From: Hymenobacter glacieicola
Lineage (GTDB): Bacteria; Bacteroidota; Bacteroidia; Cytophagales; Hymenobacteraceae
Direction of reading: 5' to 3'
DNA length: 64,000 bases
NCBI RefSeq assembly: GCF_014640315.1
Contig: NZ_BMGS01000007.1
Location: 273,705 to 337,704 of the forward strand
How positions within the stretch are numbered: position 1 is the first letter of the stretch; each line of letters starts with the position of its first letter. Of this stretch, positions 43,240-51,568 are shown one piece after another. The notes below the pieces were generated by a model that did no database searches, was not told where the DNA came from, and worked only from the letters and a program-made list of their open reading frames with translations. Made by a program: the position numbers and the translations under genes.

Positions 43240-43866
43240 ATGAATCTGACCGGCTTGAAAGAGCAAATCAGCTACATCATCGGGCGCGACATGGCCCGCA
43301 ACTTCGCCCAGCAAGGCCTGGATCTGGACATTGACGTATTTGCCCAGAGCATGAAGGAAGCCCTCGGCGGCGAGCCTAGTCGCCTGACGCCCGAGCAGAT
43401 GCAAAGCGCCATGCAGCAGCTGCAGCAGCAGATGGAAGCCCACGAAGAAGCCAACCAAGACTCCTCTGATATGAGCAACAACAAAGCCGAAGGCGAAGCC
43501 TTCCTGAAAGAAAATTCCGCCAAGCCCGGCATTACTACCCTGCCCAGCGGCCTGCAGTACGAAGTGCTGAAGGAAGGTAGCGGCCGCAAGCCCGGCCCGG
43601 GCTCGTCGGTGACGACGCACTACCACGGCACGCTTACCAACGGCACCGTGTTCGACAGCTCCTACCAGCGCGGCCAGCCCGCTACCTTTGGGGTAAACCA
43701 GGTAATTGCGGGCTGGACAGAAGCCCTACAGCTGATGCCCGAAGGCTCGAAATGGCGCCTGTACATCCCCTCGGACCTGGCCTACGGCAAGCGCGGCGCC
43801 GGCCGCGACATCGGTCCGGACTCGGCTCTCATCTTCGACGTGGAGCTGCTGAAAGTAAATAATTAA
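43240..43866 (+). CDS. FKBP-type peptidyl-prolyl cis-trans isomerase (FklB/FkpA-like)
   Basis: A 208-residue protein. Residues 1-85 form the helical dimerisation domain usual in Mip/FkpA/FklB-type proteins (LKEQISYIIGRDMARNFAQQ, then LTPEQMQSAMQQLQQQMEAH). Residues 95-206 are the FKBP domain with the typical strand order: TLPSGLQYEVLKEG, SSVTTHYHGTLTNGTVFDSS, VIAGWTEALQLMPEGSKWRL, 'YIPSDLAYGKRGAG' and 'ALIFDVELLKV'. No signal peptide is visible, so it is probably cytoplasmic like FklB. It may accelerate proline isomerisation in folding proteins. It ends with a hairpin terminator. Confidence 0.94.
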   Translation: MNLTGLKEQISYIIGRDMARNFAQQGLDLDIDVFAQSMKEALGGEPSRLTPEQMQSAMQQLQQQMEAHEEANQDSSDMSNNKAEGEAFLKENSAKPGITTLPSGLQYEVLKEGSGRKPGPGSSVTTHYHGTLTNGTVFDSSYQRGQPATFGVNQVIAGWTEALQLMPEGSKWRLYIPSDLAYGKRGAGRDIGPDSALIFDVELLKVNN

Positions 43867-43883
43867 GCTTTTCTTCGAGTGCC

Positions 43884-43955
43884 AGCCCCGCTGGAGCCGT
43901 GCATAGTGTTGTGCCCCCCGGTGGGCGCTGACTGCCACGGCCGGCGGGGCTTTTT
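43884..43955 (+). terminator. Long-loop terminator of the FKBP gene
   Basis: Stem AGCCCCGC/GCGGGGCT (43884-43891, 43944-43951) with a 52-nt structured spacer, followed by a T-run. Confidence 0.65.
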
Positions 43956-43960
43956 CGACT

Positions 43961-44560
43961 ATGCCTGATTCTACTTCCTTTCCACCTGCTTCTGAACCAG
44001 AAAACCCACCTTCCGCCCCGGCGGCCGCCAACGGCCCCGAGCTAGGGCAGGAAGCGGAGCTGGGTTTTCGCCCCCTCCCGCCGGCGCCGCCGCAGCACTT
44101 CCCAACGTTGCGCAGCGAAGACAGCCGGGTAGCCCTCACCAACGACGGGCTGGAAATCAACGACGAGCTGTTTGGCTGGCGTGAGCTGGAAGGGGTTGAT
44201 GTGCAGCCGGTGCGCTGGCTGCTGGGCGTGCTCGGGGGCGGGTTAGTGCTCTGCGGCTTTATGTTGGGCTACCTGCAATTTTGGCTGCATACTATGCCGG
44301 CCGCCCTGGGCATGGCCGCAGGCGCTCTGCTCCTGGTGTGGGGAGCCCGGGGCACCAACCGCTGGCGGCTGCACCGGCCCGGCCGCGAGGCGCGCCACTT
44401 CGCTTTTTCTGGCCCCGCCCGCAGCTGGCAGCAGCTGGCCAGCGAGGCTAACTACCGCATCCGGCAGCGCCACAACGAGGCGGCGGCCGCGGCGGCTTAC
44501 TGGCTGCACGAGGCCGAACGGTCGGCTTTTTCGGGGCCGGAGGCACCGGTCGGCTCCTAA
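43961..44560 (+). CDS. Hypothetical two-helix membrane protein
   Basis: A 199-residue protein with a Pro/Ala/Glu-rich acidic N-terminal tail (1-50), a cytoplasmic PH-like stretch (LTNDGLEINDELFGWRELEG), two membrane helices (about 84-106 and 111-128; WLLGVLGGGLVLCGFMLGYL and ALGMAAGALLLVWGA) and an Arg-rich C-terminal domain (RWRLHRPGREARHFAFSGPA, then SWQQLASEANYRIRQR). The general order of short acidic tail, PH-like segment and two helices is seen in several uncharacterised membrane families of Bacteroidota. I do not recognise a specific one. It begins right after the T-run of the FKBP terminator. Confidence 0.55.
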   Translation: MPDSTSFPPASEPENPPSAPAAANGPELGQEAELGFRPLPPAPPQHFPTLRSEDSRVALTNDGLEINDELFGWRELEGVDVQPVRWLLGVLGGGLVLCGFMLGYLQFWLHTMPAALGMAAGALLLVWGARGTNRWRLHRPGREARHFAFSGPARSWQQLASEANYRIRQRHNEAAAAAAYWLHEAERSAFSGPEAPVGS

Positions 44561-44640
44561 TCTTACGGACGGGCTGTCACTTTTTACCGGTGCCTACGTA
44601 AGCGCGCCGAGGTTGAAGCGCCGCATTCGTGTGCAACTAC

Positions 44641-44648
44641 TACCTTTG
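44641..44648 (+). promoter_or_regulatory. TAnnTTTG box before kup
   Basis: TACCTTTG, exact -7 element, 46 bases before the ATG of kup; the best upstream TTG (44613-44615) is 25 bases away, slightly longer than usual. Its place inside the longer open frame argues for the 44694 start. Confidence 0.5.
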
Positions 44649-44693
44649 GCCCCGCTTATTAAAAACGGCTATCCTCACTCTCTTCCTCCTCAC

Positions 44694-46643
44694 ATGGACG
44701 CCAAACACTCGCATACCGCCATTTCGACGGCTGGCTTGCTCATTGCCCTGGGCATTATCTACGGCGACATCGGGACTTCCCCGCTGTACGTGATGAGCGC
44801 CATCCTGAAAAGCGCCCGGGTGCCCAACCTGATTGAAGCCAACCTCGTGCTGGGCGCCATATCCTGCGTGCTCTGGACCCTGACGTTGCAAACAACCGTC
44901 AAGTACGTAATCCTGACCCTCAATGCCGACAACAACGGGGAAGGGGGCATTTTCTCGCTCTACGCCCTGGTGCGGCGGCGCGGGGCCTGGCTGTCGGCCG
45001 TGGCCATTGTGGGCGGCGCGGCCCTGCTGGCCGACGGGGTTATTACCCCTCCGATTTCCGTATCGTCAGCCATTGAAGGACTACGGGCCGTGAAGCCCGA
45101 CATTCCTACGGTGCCCATTGTCATCGGCATTATTGCGGGCCTGTTTCTGCTGCAAAGCTTTGGTACCCAGATTGTAGGCAAGGCCTTCGGGCCGATTATG
45201 CTGCTGTGGTTTACCATGCTGGGCGTGCTGGGCGTGAGCTGGATTGTGCAGAACCCGGATATTCTGAAAGCCATTAACCCTTACTACGCCTACGAGCTGC
45301 TGGCCGAGTACCCGGGCGGGTTCTGGCTGCTGGGCTCGGTGTTCCTGTGTACTACCGGGGCCGAGGCGCTGTATTCTGACCTGGGCCACTGCGGCAAGGG
45401 CAACATCCGCATCAGTTGGGTGTTCGTAAAAACCACCCTGATTCTGAACTACTTGGGCCAGGGAGCGTGGCTGCTGGCTCACCAGGGCCAGATGCTGGAC
45501 GGTCGGAGCCCCTTCTATGCCCTGATGCCCCAGTGGTTCCTGCTTATCGGAATTGGCATTGCTACCATTGCCGCCATTATTGCCTCGCAGGCGTTGATTA
45601 CGGGCTCGTTCACGCTGGTAGCGGAAGCTATTCGCCTGAACATGTGGCCTAAAGTGCGGCTCAACTACCCCACTGACGTGAAGGGCCAGCTCTACGTGCC
45701 CAGCATGAACCGGCTGCTCCTGCTAGGCTGCATTGGGGTAGTGCTGTACTTCCAGGAATCCACGAACATGGAAGCGGCCTATGGCCTGGCCATCACGCTA
45801 ACCATGCTCATGACCACCATTCTGCTCACCACGTGGCTGCACATGAAGCGGGTGCCCATGCCGGCTATAGTGCTCTTCGTGCTGGTGTATGGCGCCATTG
45901 AGGGCTCATTCCTGATTGCCAACCTCATCAAGTTTCCCCACGGGGGCTGGGTTTCGCTGGCCATTGGCTCTTCGCTGATGGCGGTGATGTACGTGTGGCT
46001 GCGGGCCTACTACATTAAGCGGCGCCTGACGGAGTTCGTGAAAATTGACCCCTACATTGAGGCGCTCAAGCAGCTTTCCAACGACGAGTCGGTGTCGAAA
46101 TATGCTACCCACCTGGTGTTCATGTCCTCGGCGGAGCGGCAGTCGGAAATCGAGTCGAAGATTATCTACTCCATCTTCCAGAAGCGGCCCAAGCGCGCCG
46201 ACATCTACTGGTTTGTGCACGTAGATACCACCGACGAGCCCTACACGATGGAATACAAAGTGACCGAGCTGGCCCCCGACGACGTGTTCCGGATTACGTT
46301 CCGCCTGGGCTTCCGGGTGGAGCAGCGCATCAACCTGTACTTCCGCAAGGTGGTCGAAGACCTGGTGCGCAACAAGGAAGTGGACATTACCTCCCGCTAC
46401 GAGTCCTTGAGCAAGCAGCACGTTACCGGCGACTTCCGCTTCGTGGTACTGGAGAAGTTTCTCTCGGTGGAAAACGAGTTTCCCATGGTCGAGAAGCTGG
46501 TGATGCAGGCCTACTTCTACATCAAGCAGTTCATTGCTTCCGAAGACAAGTATTTCGGCCTTGATACCAGCTCGGTGAAAGTGGAGAAAGTACCGTTAGT
46601 TATTACCCCCGTGCGGGAGGTAGCCCTTAAGCGCATCAAGTAA
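44694..46643 (+). CDS. kup: KUP family potassium uptake protein
   Basis: A 649-residue low-affinity K+ transporter, probably a K+/H+ symporter. I start at ATG 44694 (MDAKHSHTAISTAGLLIALG); the upstream in-frame start at 44613 would lie before the promoter box. The signature first helix GLLIALGIIYGDIGTSPLYVM is present in pieces, followed by NADNNGEGGIFSLYALVRRR, GAALLADGVITPPISVSSAI and GTTGAEALYSDLGHCGKGNI-like segments, here 'TTGAEALYSDLGHCGKGNIR', which are hallmarks of the family. About twelve membrane segments lie in residues 15-450. The C-terminal cytoplasmic domain (about 460-649) is also full length. No other K+ genes are nearby. Confidence 0.96.
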   Translation: MDAKHSHTAISTAGLLIALGIIYGDIGTSPLYVMSAILKSARVPNLIEANLVLGAISCVLWTLTLQTTVKYVILTLNADNNGEGGIFSLYALVRRRGAWLSAVAIVGGAALLADGVITPPISVSSAIEGLRAVKPDIPTVPIVIGIIAGLFLLQSFGTQIVGKAFGPIMLLWFTMLGVLGVSWIVQNPDILKAINPYYAYELLAEYPGGFWLLGSVFLCTTGAEALYSDLGHCGKGNIRISWVFVKTTLILNYLGQGAWLLAHQGQMLDGRSPFYALMPQWFLLIGIGIATIAAIIASQALITGSFTLVAEAIRLNMWPKVRLNYPTDVKGQLYVPSMNRLLLLGCIGVVLYFQESTNMEAAYGLAITLTMLMTTILLTTWLHMKRVPMPAIVLFVLVYGAIEGSFLIANLIKFPHGGWVSLAIGSSLMAVMYVWLRAYYIKRRLTEFVKIDPYIEALKQLSNDESVSKYATHLVFMSSAERQSEIESKIIYSIFQKRPKRADIYWFVHVDTTDEPYTMEYKVTELAPDDVFRITFRLGFRVEQRINLYFRKVVEDLVRNKEVDITSRYESLSKQHVTGDFRFVVLEKFLSVENEFPMVEKLVMQAYFYIKQFIASEDKYFGLDTSSVKVEKVPLVITPVREVALKRIK

Positions 46644-46687
46644 TTGTCAGTTCAACCCAAAACATTGGGTGCCAGAACATATTTCAA

Positions 46688-46724
46688 ACAAAAAGCCCCG
46701 CTGCTAGTCAGCGGGGCTTTTTGT
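46688..46724. terminator. Bidirectional terminator between kup and M61 gene
   Basis: Arms ACAAAAAGCCCCGCTG / CAGCGGGGCTTTTTGT with loop CTAGT; strong A- and T-runs serve the two convergent genes. Confidence 0.95.
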
Positions 46725-46739
46725 TTAGCGGATAACCGG

Positions 46740-48548
46740 CTATTTCTGCACGGGCAGCCACTTGGCTAGCACTACTTGCTGCTCGGACGTGGGGTTTGCC
46801 TGGCGCTCAATGCGGTAGCGACGCAACGGATTGGCCAGCAGCGGGAAGCTAATTTCTTTTACCAGCCCGTCGCGGTTTACGAGTAGCTTCACCTCGGAGC
46901 CGGGGGCACGGTTGGCGAGCAGCCGGTTCACGTCGTCGGTTACGCGGGCGCCATCGACGGCCAGAATCTCGTCGCCCACGCTTAGGCCGCCCTGCCAGGC
47001 GCTGCCTTCGCGCACCACGCTAGATACGGTTTGTTTGCCCCCCGCCGGGCTGATGCTGGCGCCCAGGCTGGCCTCGGTGGCGGCGGCCGGAGCCACCCGG
47101 AGTTGCAGGCCGGCGTAGCCCAGAGCCTGCTCGTAGGGCAGCGTTTCTACCCCGTAAACGTGGCGGCGGAAAAAGTCGTCGAAGCGGCGGCCGGCGACTT
47201 TGGCTACGGCGTCCTGGTATTCCTCATCGGTGAAGCCCCGGCCCAGCTTTTTGTAGTACTGGTCGTAGAGGTAGCGCATCACGTCGTCGAGGCTTTTCTG
47301 GCCCTTGGTTTCGTTGATGATCATCAGGTCCAGCACGGCCCCGATTACCTCGCCTTTATCGTAGTAGCTGATGCCGGTGTTGGAGGAGTTTTCGTTCGGG
47401 CGGTAGTACTTAATCCAGGCATCGAAGCTCGATTCAGCGGCCGACTGCTGCCGGTTGCCGGGCGTGTTTTCTACCCGGTTGATGCCGTTGCTCAGGTCAC
47501 CCAAGTACTCATCGGGACTTACGAAGCCGGCGCGCTGCACAATCAGGTTGCTGAAGTACTCGGTGCCACCTTCGCTTACCCACAGCATACGGGTGTAGTT
47601 TTCCTGGTCATAATTGAACGGCCCCAGCGCGACGGGCCGGATGCGCTTCACGTTCCAGAGGTGAAAATACTCGTGGGCCACGAGCCCGAGGAAGCCTTTC
47701 CAGCCGGCCTCCGAGGAGTAGGCAGTGCGCGACACGGATAAGGTGGTCGAGAACAAGTGCTCCAGGCCCCCGGTGCCCCTATCGATGTTGTGCACAATAA
47801 ACACGTAGCGGTCCAGCGGGTTTTGCCCCACTACCTTCTGGGCCTGCTCGCACACGCGCTGCATGTCGCGGGTGAGGCGGACGGTGTCTACTTTCGGGTC
47901 GCCGAACATGGCCACCGTGTGGGGCGTACCGTTGGCCGTGAACGTGTAAATTTTCTGATTCCCGATTTCAATGGGCGAGTCGGCCAGCTCATCGTAGTTG
48001 GCGGCGCGGTAGGTGAAGGTGCCGCCCGCCGGCTTCAGGCTGGTGCTTACCTGGCTCCAGCCAGCGGCCGGTTTTACTTCCAGGGTGCTGGGCAGCTGCT
48101 TTTCCTCAGCCGGGTACATGAATACGCTTGTACCGTTGAGGTAGCCGTGCGCTGCATCAATAAAGCTGGTACGTACGCTCAGCTCGAAGGCATACACCCG
48201 GTAGCGCACCGCAAAGTTCTTGGCCTTGGGATGATAGACGCGCCACGTATTCTTGGTGACTTTCTCTACCCGCAGCTTCTCGGTGCCCGCCGTGGCCTCA
48301 AAGCCCTCAACGTTCTTGGCAAACTCACGCACCAAATATGAGCCGGGCGCCCACACTGGCATTTTCACGTCGGTGAAGGCTTTGTTGAAGCCGTCCAGCT
48401 GCATTTCCACTTCGAAGTAGTGGGTTTGGGGCGCGGGCATGGAAAGCGTATAGCGCAGCGTTGGCGCTGCCACTGCGGCCGAGCCAGCCTGGCTCAGCAG
48501 GAGTCCCAGGGCCGCTACCGCCAGCGGGCGGGCAAAGTTCAGGAGCAT
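46740..48548 (-). CDS. M61 family metallopeptidase with PDZ domain
   Basis: A 602-residue exported peptidase (glycyl-aminopeptidase-like). I start at the ATG complemented at 48546-48548 (MLLNFARPLAVAALGLLLSQ, signal peptide to about residue 28); the 34 residues before it in the open frame are not signal-like. The N-terminal M61 beta domain (THYFEVEMQLDGFNKAFTDV; 'MPVWAPGSYLVREFAKNVEG') is followed by the zinc site LVAHEYFHLWNVKRIRP with HEYFH, then the third ligand in SEGGTEYFSNLI. A C-terminal PDZ domain (VREGSAWQGGLSVGDEILAV, then DGARVTDDVNRLLA) ends the protein. It degrades N-terminal glycine peptides in the periplasm. It is alone between two terminator-bounded units. Confidence 0.94.
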   Translation of the reverse strand: MLLNFARPLAVAALGLLLSQAGSAAVAAPTLRYTLSMPAPQTHYFEVEMQLDGFNKAFTDVKMPVWAPGSYLVREFAKNVEGFEATAGTEKLRVEKVTKNTWRVYHPKAKNFAVRYRVYAFELSVRTSFIDAAHGYLNGTSVFMYPAEEKQLPSTLEVKPAAGWSQVSTSLKPAGGTFTYRAANYDELADSPIEIGNQKIYTFTANGTPHTVAMFGDPKVDTVRLTRDMQRVCEQAQKVVGQNPLDRYVFIVHNIDRGTGGLEHLFSTTLSVSRTAYSSEAGWKGFLGLVAHEYFHLWNVKRIRPVALGPFNYDQENYTRMLWVSEGGTEYFSNLIVQRAGFVSPDEYLGDLSNGINRVENTPGNRQQSAAESSFDAWIKYYRPNENSSNTGISYYDKGEVIGAVLDLMIINETKGQKSLDDVMRYLYDQYYKKLGRGFTDEEYQDAVAKVAGRRFDDFFRRHVYGVETLPYEQALGYAGLQLRVAPAAATEASLGASISPAGGKQTVSSVVREGSAWQGGLSVGDEILAVDGARVTDDVNRLLANRAPGSEVKLLVNRDGLVKEISFPLLANPLRRYRIERQANPTSEQQVVLAKWLPVQK

Positions 48549-48784
48549 TCGGAAAGAGGGTGAGGTGGTGAAAAAGCCGTTGTGGTCGCCAAAGAACGGC
48601 GGAAACCACTTAGGGCTGCAAGGTAGCGCGCAAATTACGCCCCAACGCACATGCCAGCAGCCTAGGCTATACTAAACCCGCTCTGCGCGTCCGCCGTTAC
48701 GCTAGCGTCGAGTATCTTGTGGGCCTTGTTCAGTCTTAGGTAGCTGGCAAACAATTTGCAACCAGCAAGTTTAAACTGTCTGCC

Positions 48785-49378
48785 ATGGAATTGACTGTCG
48801 CCCGCCCCCTACCCTTTTTCCCCGCTATGCGCTACGTCTGGCTTAGTTTTCTGCTTCTGGTTAGCGTGGTCGTTGGCTGGTCGATTTGGACCCGACAGGC
48901 CCCCGCAGCGGCAGAATTACAGCCGGAGGCCAAAGCCACGCGGGCAGTAGCATATGTTATCAGGGATAAGGCCGCCCCACCCCGGGCCGATAGCGTAGTA
49001 GCGTTTGCCCTGCGCCAGCTTGGCACCAACTACTGCTATGCCGGCAGCACCCCCTCCACTGGCTTCGATTGTTCGGGCTTTGTGAACTACGTGTTTGCCC
49101 GCTACCGGATACCCGTGCCTCACTCCACAGCCCTGCTTATCAGCACGGGCAAAGCAGTAGAGCGCCTGCAAGCCCGCCCCGGCGACATCGTGGTCTTTAC
49201 CGGCACGGCCACCTCTTCCACTACTCCCGGCCATGCGGGCATCGTTATTAGCAAACCCGGCGAGCCGCTGCGGTTTGTGCACTCCTCCTCGGCCCGCCGC
49301 GAATCGGGCGTGAAAATAAGCCAGGTTGAAGGCACCGACTACGAACGCCGCTTTATGCAGGTGCGCCGGGTACTATAA
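48785..49378 (+). CDS. NlpC/P60 family cysteine peptidase
   Basis: A 197-residue envelope hydrolase. It may start at ATG 48785 or at the internal ATG 48827 (MRYVWLSFLLLVSVVVGWSI), which begins exactly at the membrane anchor or signal sequence. The catalytic domain (about 70-197) has ALRQLGTNYCYAGSTPSTGF, then DCSGFV with Cys96, GHAGIV with His150 and RFVHSSS with His166. It would cleave gamma-D-glutamyl-diaminopimelate or similar bonds in peptidoglycan. It is divergent from the M61 gene. The right end of the gene abuts the inverted-repeat element within one or two bases. Confidence 0.93.
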   Translation: MELTVARPLPFFPAMRYVWLSFLLLVSVVVGWSIWTRQAPAAAELQPEAKATRAVAYVIRDKAAPPRADSVVAFALRQLGTNYCYAGSTPSTGFDCSGFVNYVFARYRIPVPHSTALLISTGKAVERLQARPGDIVVFTGTATSSTTPGHAGIVISKPGEPLRFVHSSSARRESGVKISQVEGTDYERRFMQVRRVL

Positions 49379-49578
49379 GTGATTCGGTGAAATAGTGATG
49401 GAGTGAGTTGTCGTTCTAGCAGCTCCAGCGGGACGACCTATTAGTAGGAAATACCTTGCTGATAGTAAGCAACGCCCCGGCGGGGCGACACCGCTCGTTA
49501 TACGATTGGCTGTCGCCCCGCGGGAGCCTTCACGCCAACCGAACGAAAACTCACTTAATCACTGTCTCACCGAACCAC
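49379..49578. repeat. 200-bp MITE-like element with 35-bp imperfect terminal inverted repeats
   Basis: The ends 49379-49413 and 49544-49578 are inverted repeats of one another over about 35 bases with roughly seven mismatches (GTGATTCGGTG...CACCGAACCAC). Inside lies a perfect 10-bp stem CGGGGCGACA/TGTCGCCCCG near 49482-49520. There is no coding frame. Size, terminal repeats and internal palindromes are those of a miniature inverted-repeat element. I could not find flanking target-site duplications with confidence. Confidence 0.65.
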
Positions 49579-49589
49579 TATGAAAGAAC

Positions 49590-49646
49590 GATGCCCGGCC
49601 GCCAGTGCAGATCCTCTACATGAGGCTGCTGGGCGAACCGGGCATC
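49590..49646. terminator. Terminator of the small minus-strand unit
   Basis: Perfect 9-bp stem GATGCCCGG/CCGGGCATC (49590-49598, 49638-49646) with a second CCTC/GAGG stem in the loop; on the minus strand followed by GTTCTTTC. Confidence 0.6.
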
Positions 49647-49660
49647 TAATCCTTCAAATC

Positions 49661-49842
49661 TTACCAAGCGATGAGTCTGGGGTACAGCCCCATCATCCAC
49701 TTATCCAGTAAGACCTTGCCAGAATGCGGGAAATACTCAATCAGGAGGTCATTCCGCGCGAAAGCTGTTGTTAAGCGCGTCCGGCGGTGAAGCGGACTAC
49801 ATTCGACAGGCTTGGCAGGATTTGTTTGGGACTACTAGACAT
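49661..49842 (-). pseudogene. Small gene with strong Shine-Dalgarno, apparently frameshifted
   Basis: On the minus strand AAGGAGG lies 6-7 bases before ATG 49842-49840, an unusually strong ribosome binding site for this phylum. The frame gives MSSSPKQILPSLSNVVRFTA, then GRA and stop at 49771. One base shift near this stop opens a second frame, TTAFARNDLLIEYFPHSGKV, then LLDKWMMGLYPRLIAW, up to a stop at 49661. Joined they would make a coherent protein of about 60 residues. A promoter lies upstream at 49939-49967 and a hairpin downstream. So either a small gene broken by a one-base deletion (or base-call error), or a gene using a programmed shift. I do not recognise the product. Confidence 0.4.
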
Positions 49843-49938
49843 TTTGTACCTCCTTTCTTTAGATCCGACATAACCCCGGCTGCGCTACCCAGCACCTTAG
49901 GGCTGCTTGGCGGGGGCTGTAGCACTCGCTACGATAGG

Positions 49939-49967
49939 TAAAGTTAAAATCCCCCCGGATGGTTCAA
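49939..49967 (-). promoter_or_regulatory. Promoter of the small minus-strand unit
   Basis: Read on the minus strand: TTG (49967-49965), 18-nt spacer, TAACTTTA (49946-49939), seven of eight match to TAnnTTTG. It would give a leader of about 90 nt with potential to fold before the Shine-Dalgarno sequence. Confidence 0.5.
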
Positions 49968-50186
49968 AATAAAAACACCATTATTTATGGTCCTGGCCGC
50001 AGTTTTTACTCATATAGCTGACCATCAGCTCGTTTTATTAACCTGCTTATTTACAAAAAAGATGTGCCCGTAAGTTGGCCTCAAAGTTGCCTCTCCCAAT
50101 TCCAGGAAAAACAGGCGTCATTCGTTTTATTCACGAGTTTTCCCCTATCTTTTTCCCGCAAACTCCCATCTATCATTTCACTTACC

Positions 50187-50627
50187 ATGAAAAAAATTCT
50201 GTTCCTCTGCCTGGGTATGTTCCTGGGCTTGCTAGGGGCGGCTTCGGCTCAATCCCTCTCCCCACTCGGAGTATGGACAAACGCCGAGAAAAAGGCCACC
50301 TTCGAGATTTACAAGTGTGGCGACAAGCTGTGCGGCAAAATCGTGAGCCTTACCGTGCCGAATGACCCCAAAACCGGCAAACCCAAAACGGACACGATGA
50401 ACCCCGAACCCAAGCTCCGCAACCGTCCTCGCCTGGGCATGGTATTCATGCAAGGCTTTGAGTACGACGATGATAACAAGTGGGACGACGGTAAGATCTA
50501 CGACCCAGAAAGCGGCAAAACGTATTCCTGCTACATGAAAATGCTGAATGCAAACAGCATGGAAGTGAAAGGATACATCGGCTTCTCCATGATCGGCAAG
50601 TCGCAAACCTGGACCCGGGTTAAATAA
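50187..50627 (+). CDS. DUF2147 family exported protein
   Basis: A 146-residue secreted protein started at ATG 50187 (MKKILFLCLGMFLGLLGAAS, signal peptide ending ASA-QSL); the longer frame upstream is leader. The mature part reads SPLGVWTNAEKKATFEIYKC, then GDKLCGKIVSL, GMVFMQGFEYDDDNKWDDGK, 'IYDPESGKTYSCYMKM' and 'EVKGYIGFSMIGKSQTWTR'. This sequence order is that of DUF2147, a small beta-barrel periplasmic family of unknown function, with the usual paired Cys residues. It is a single-gene unit followed by a strong terminator. Confidence 0.92.
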   Translation: MKKILFLCLGMFLGLLGAASAQSLSPLGVWTNAEKKATFEIYKCGDKLCGKIVSLTVPNDPKTGKPKTDTMNPEPKLRNRPRLGMVFMQGFEYDDDNKWDDGKIYDPESGKTYSCYMKMLNANSMEVKGYIGFSMIGKSQTWTRVK

Positions 50628-50652
50628 CCTGCTCCGCGCGTTTTAGGCTTAC

Positions 50653-50690
50653 AAGGCGGCGCCCCCTTCTGTGGGGGCGCCGCCTTTTTT
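50653..50690 (+). terminator. Terminator of the DUF2147 gene
   Basis: Perfect 14-bp stem (50653-50666 with 50673-50686), 6-nt loop, T-run to 50690. Confidence 0.95.
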
Positions 50691-50851
50691 CGTTGGGGGC
50701 GGCTGAGCACGGGTGTGGCACTGTGCTTGCGTGGTGACAGGCTGGAACTAGTACTACCAAGTTGCCGGCCAACGTAAGGGCGCCGCCGGTAGCGCCGAGG
50801 TTAAAACCATTTTACCGAGCCTGTGTTGTCCTGTAAATCAATCCTACTACG

Positions 50852-51481
50852 TTGTTGAATCTGTTCAAACGGTTTTTTTCTGGCTCTGCTCCCGCTTCTG
50901 CCGACTGGCAGCCGCTGCAGCGCAGCGCGGCCGAGGAGCAGGTACGGCAGCAGTGGGTTGCCCAGCAGGTATACCTGAACTGGATGGGGCCTTACTTTAA
51001 AGCCTACCACTACCAGAAGGCCGGACTGCCCGGTGGCATGTTTCGGGTGCAGCTGGCCCGGGATGCGGGGCGGCCCGGTGCCGTGTTCCTGTACGACCCC
51101 AGCATTGGCCCCGGCAATTTCCGGCACCTGTTTGATTTTATTCGGGACCGAGTGCTGGGGCTGGGCTACCACGTGGGCGCCTCCAGCCACCGCACGGTGC
51201 GCCACGAGCAGTATACGGAAAGCACGCAGAAGCACTTCCTAAAGCCTCAGCCGCACGACTGTACGAACACCGGCCGCTGCAACCAGCGCTACGGCAACAT
51301 TACCCTGGATCTGGTGAGCATTAATGGGCAGCCGGGCTTTCTGCGCCTGCTCAGCAACCCCTTCACGGATTCCATCTTCACGCCGGCTCACTCATTTGAT
51401 GAGCTGATTGACGCGGTGTTCAACTTGCCCTCGGCCCCGCCGGAAGTGCAGAAGCTCATCAATCAGTATCGAAAGGTTTGA
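50852..51481 (+). CDS. Conserved hypothetical protein with TTG start
   Basis: A 209-residue soluble protein. No ATG or GTG lies in a suitable place; two TTG codons (50852 and 50855) precede NLFKRFFSGSAPA, so it is a TTG-started gene. The frame has strong GC bias and a clear terminator. Recognisable stretches are WVAQQVYLNWMGPYFKAYHY, then GGMFRVQLARDAGRPGAVFL and 'YDPSIGPGNFRHLFDFIRDR', then 'LGYHVGASSHRTVRHEQYTE' and an ending of VQKLINQYRKV. There is a Cys pair in HDCTNTGRCNQRYGN. I do not recognise the family. There is no signal peptide. Confidence 0.6.
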   Translation: MLNLFKRFFSGSAPASADWQPLQRSAAEEQVRQQWVAQQVYLNWMGPYFKAYHYQKAGLPGGMFRVQLARDAGRPGAVFLYDPSIGPGNFRHLFDFIRDRVLGLGYHVGASSHRTVRHEQYTESTQKHFLKPQPHDCTNTGRCNQRYGNITLDLVSINGQPGFLRLLSNPFTDSIFTPAHSFDELIDAVFNLPSAPPEVQKLINQYRKV

Positions 51482-51510
51482 TGGGACAGGCGTGACGCCA
51501 GCACCTACAC

Positions 51511-51546
51511 AAAAGCCTCCGGTACACGTGTACCGGAGGCTTTTTT
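51511..51546. terminator. Bidirectional terminator
   Basis: Perfect palindrome AAAAGCCTCCGGTACAC/GTGTACCGGAGGCTTTT (51511-51527, 51528-51544), T-run after; between convergent genes. Confidence 0.95.
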
Positions 51547-51568
51547 ACTAGCCCTTGACTGACTACCC

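Noticed and set aside
49797..49871. 24-codon frame (MSDLKKGGTKCLVVPNKSCQ...) overlapping the small minus-strand unit
   Set aside because: No ribosome binding site and out of phase with the strong Shine-Dalgarno start; probably chance.
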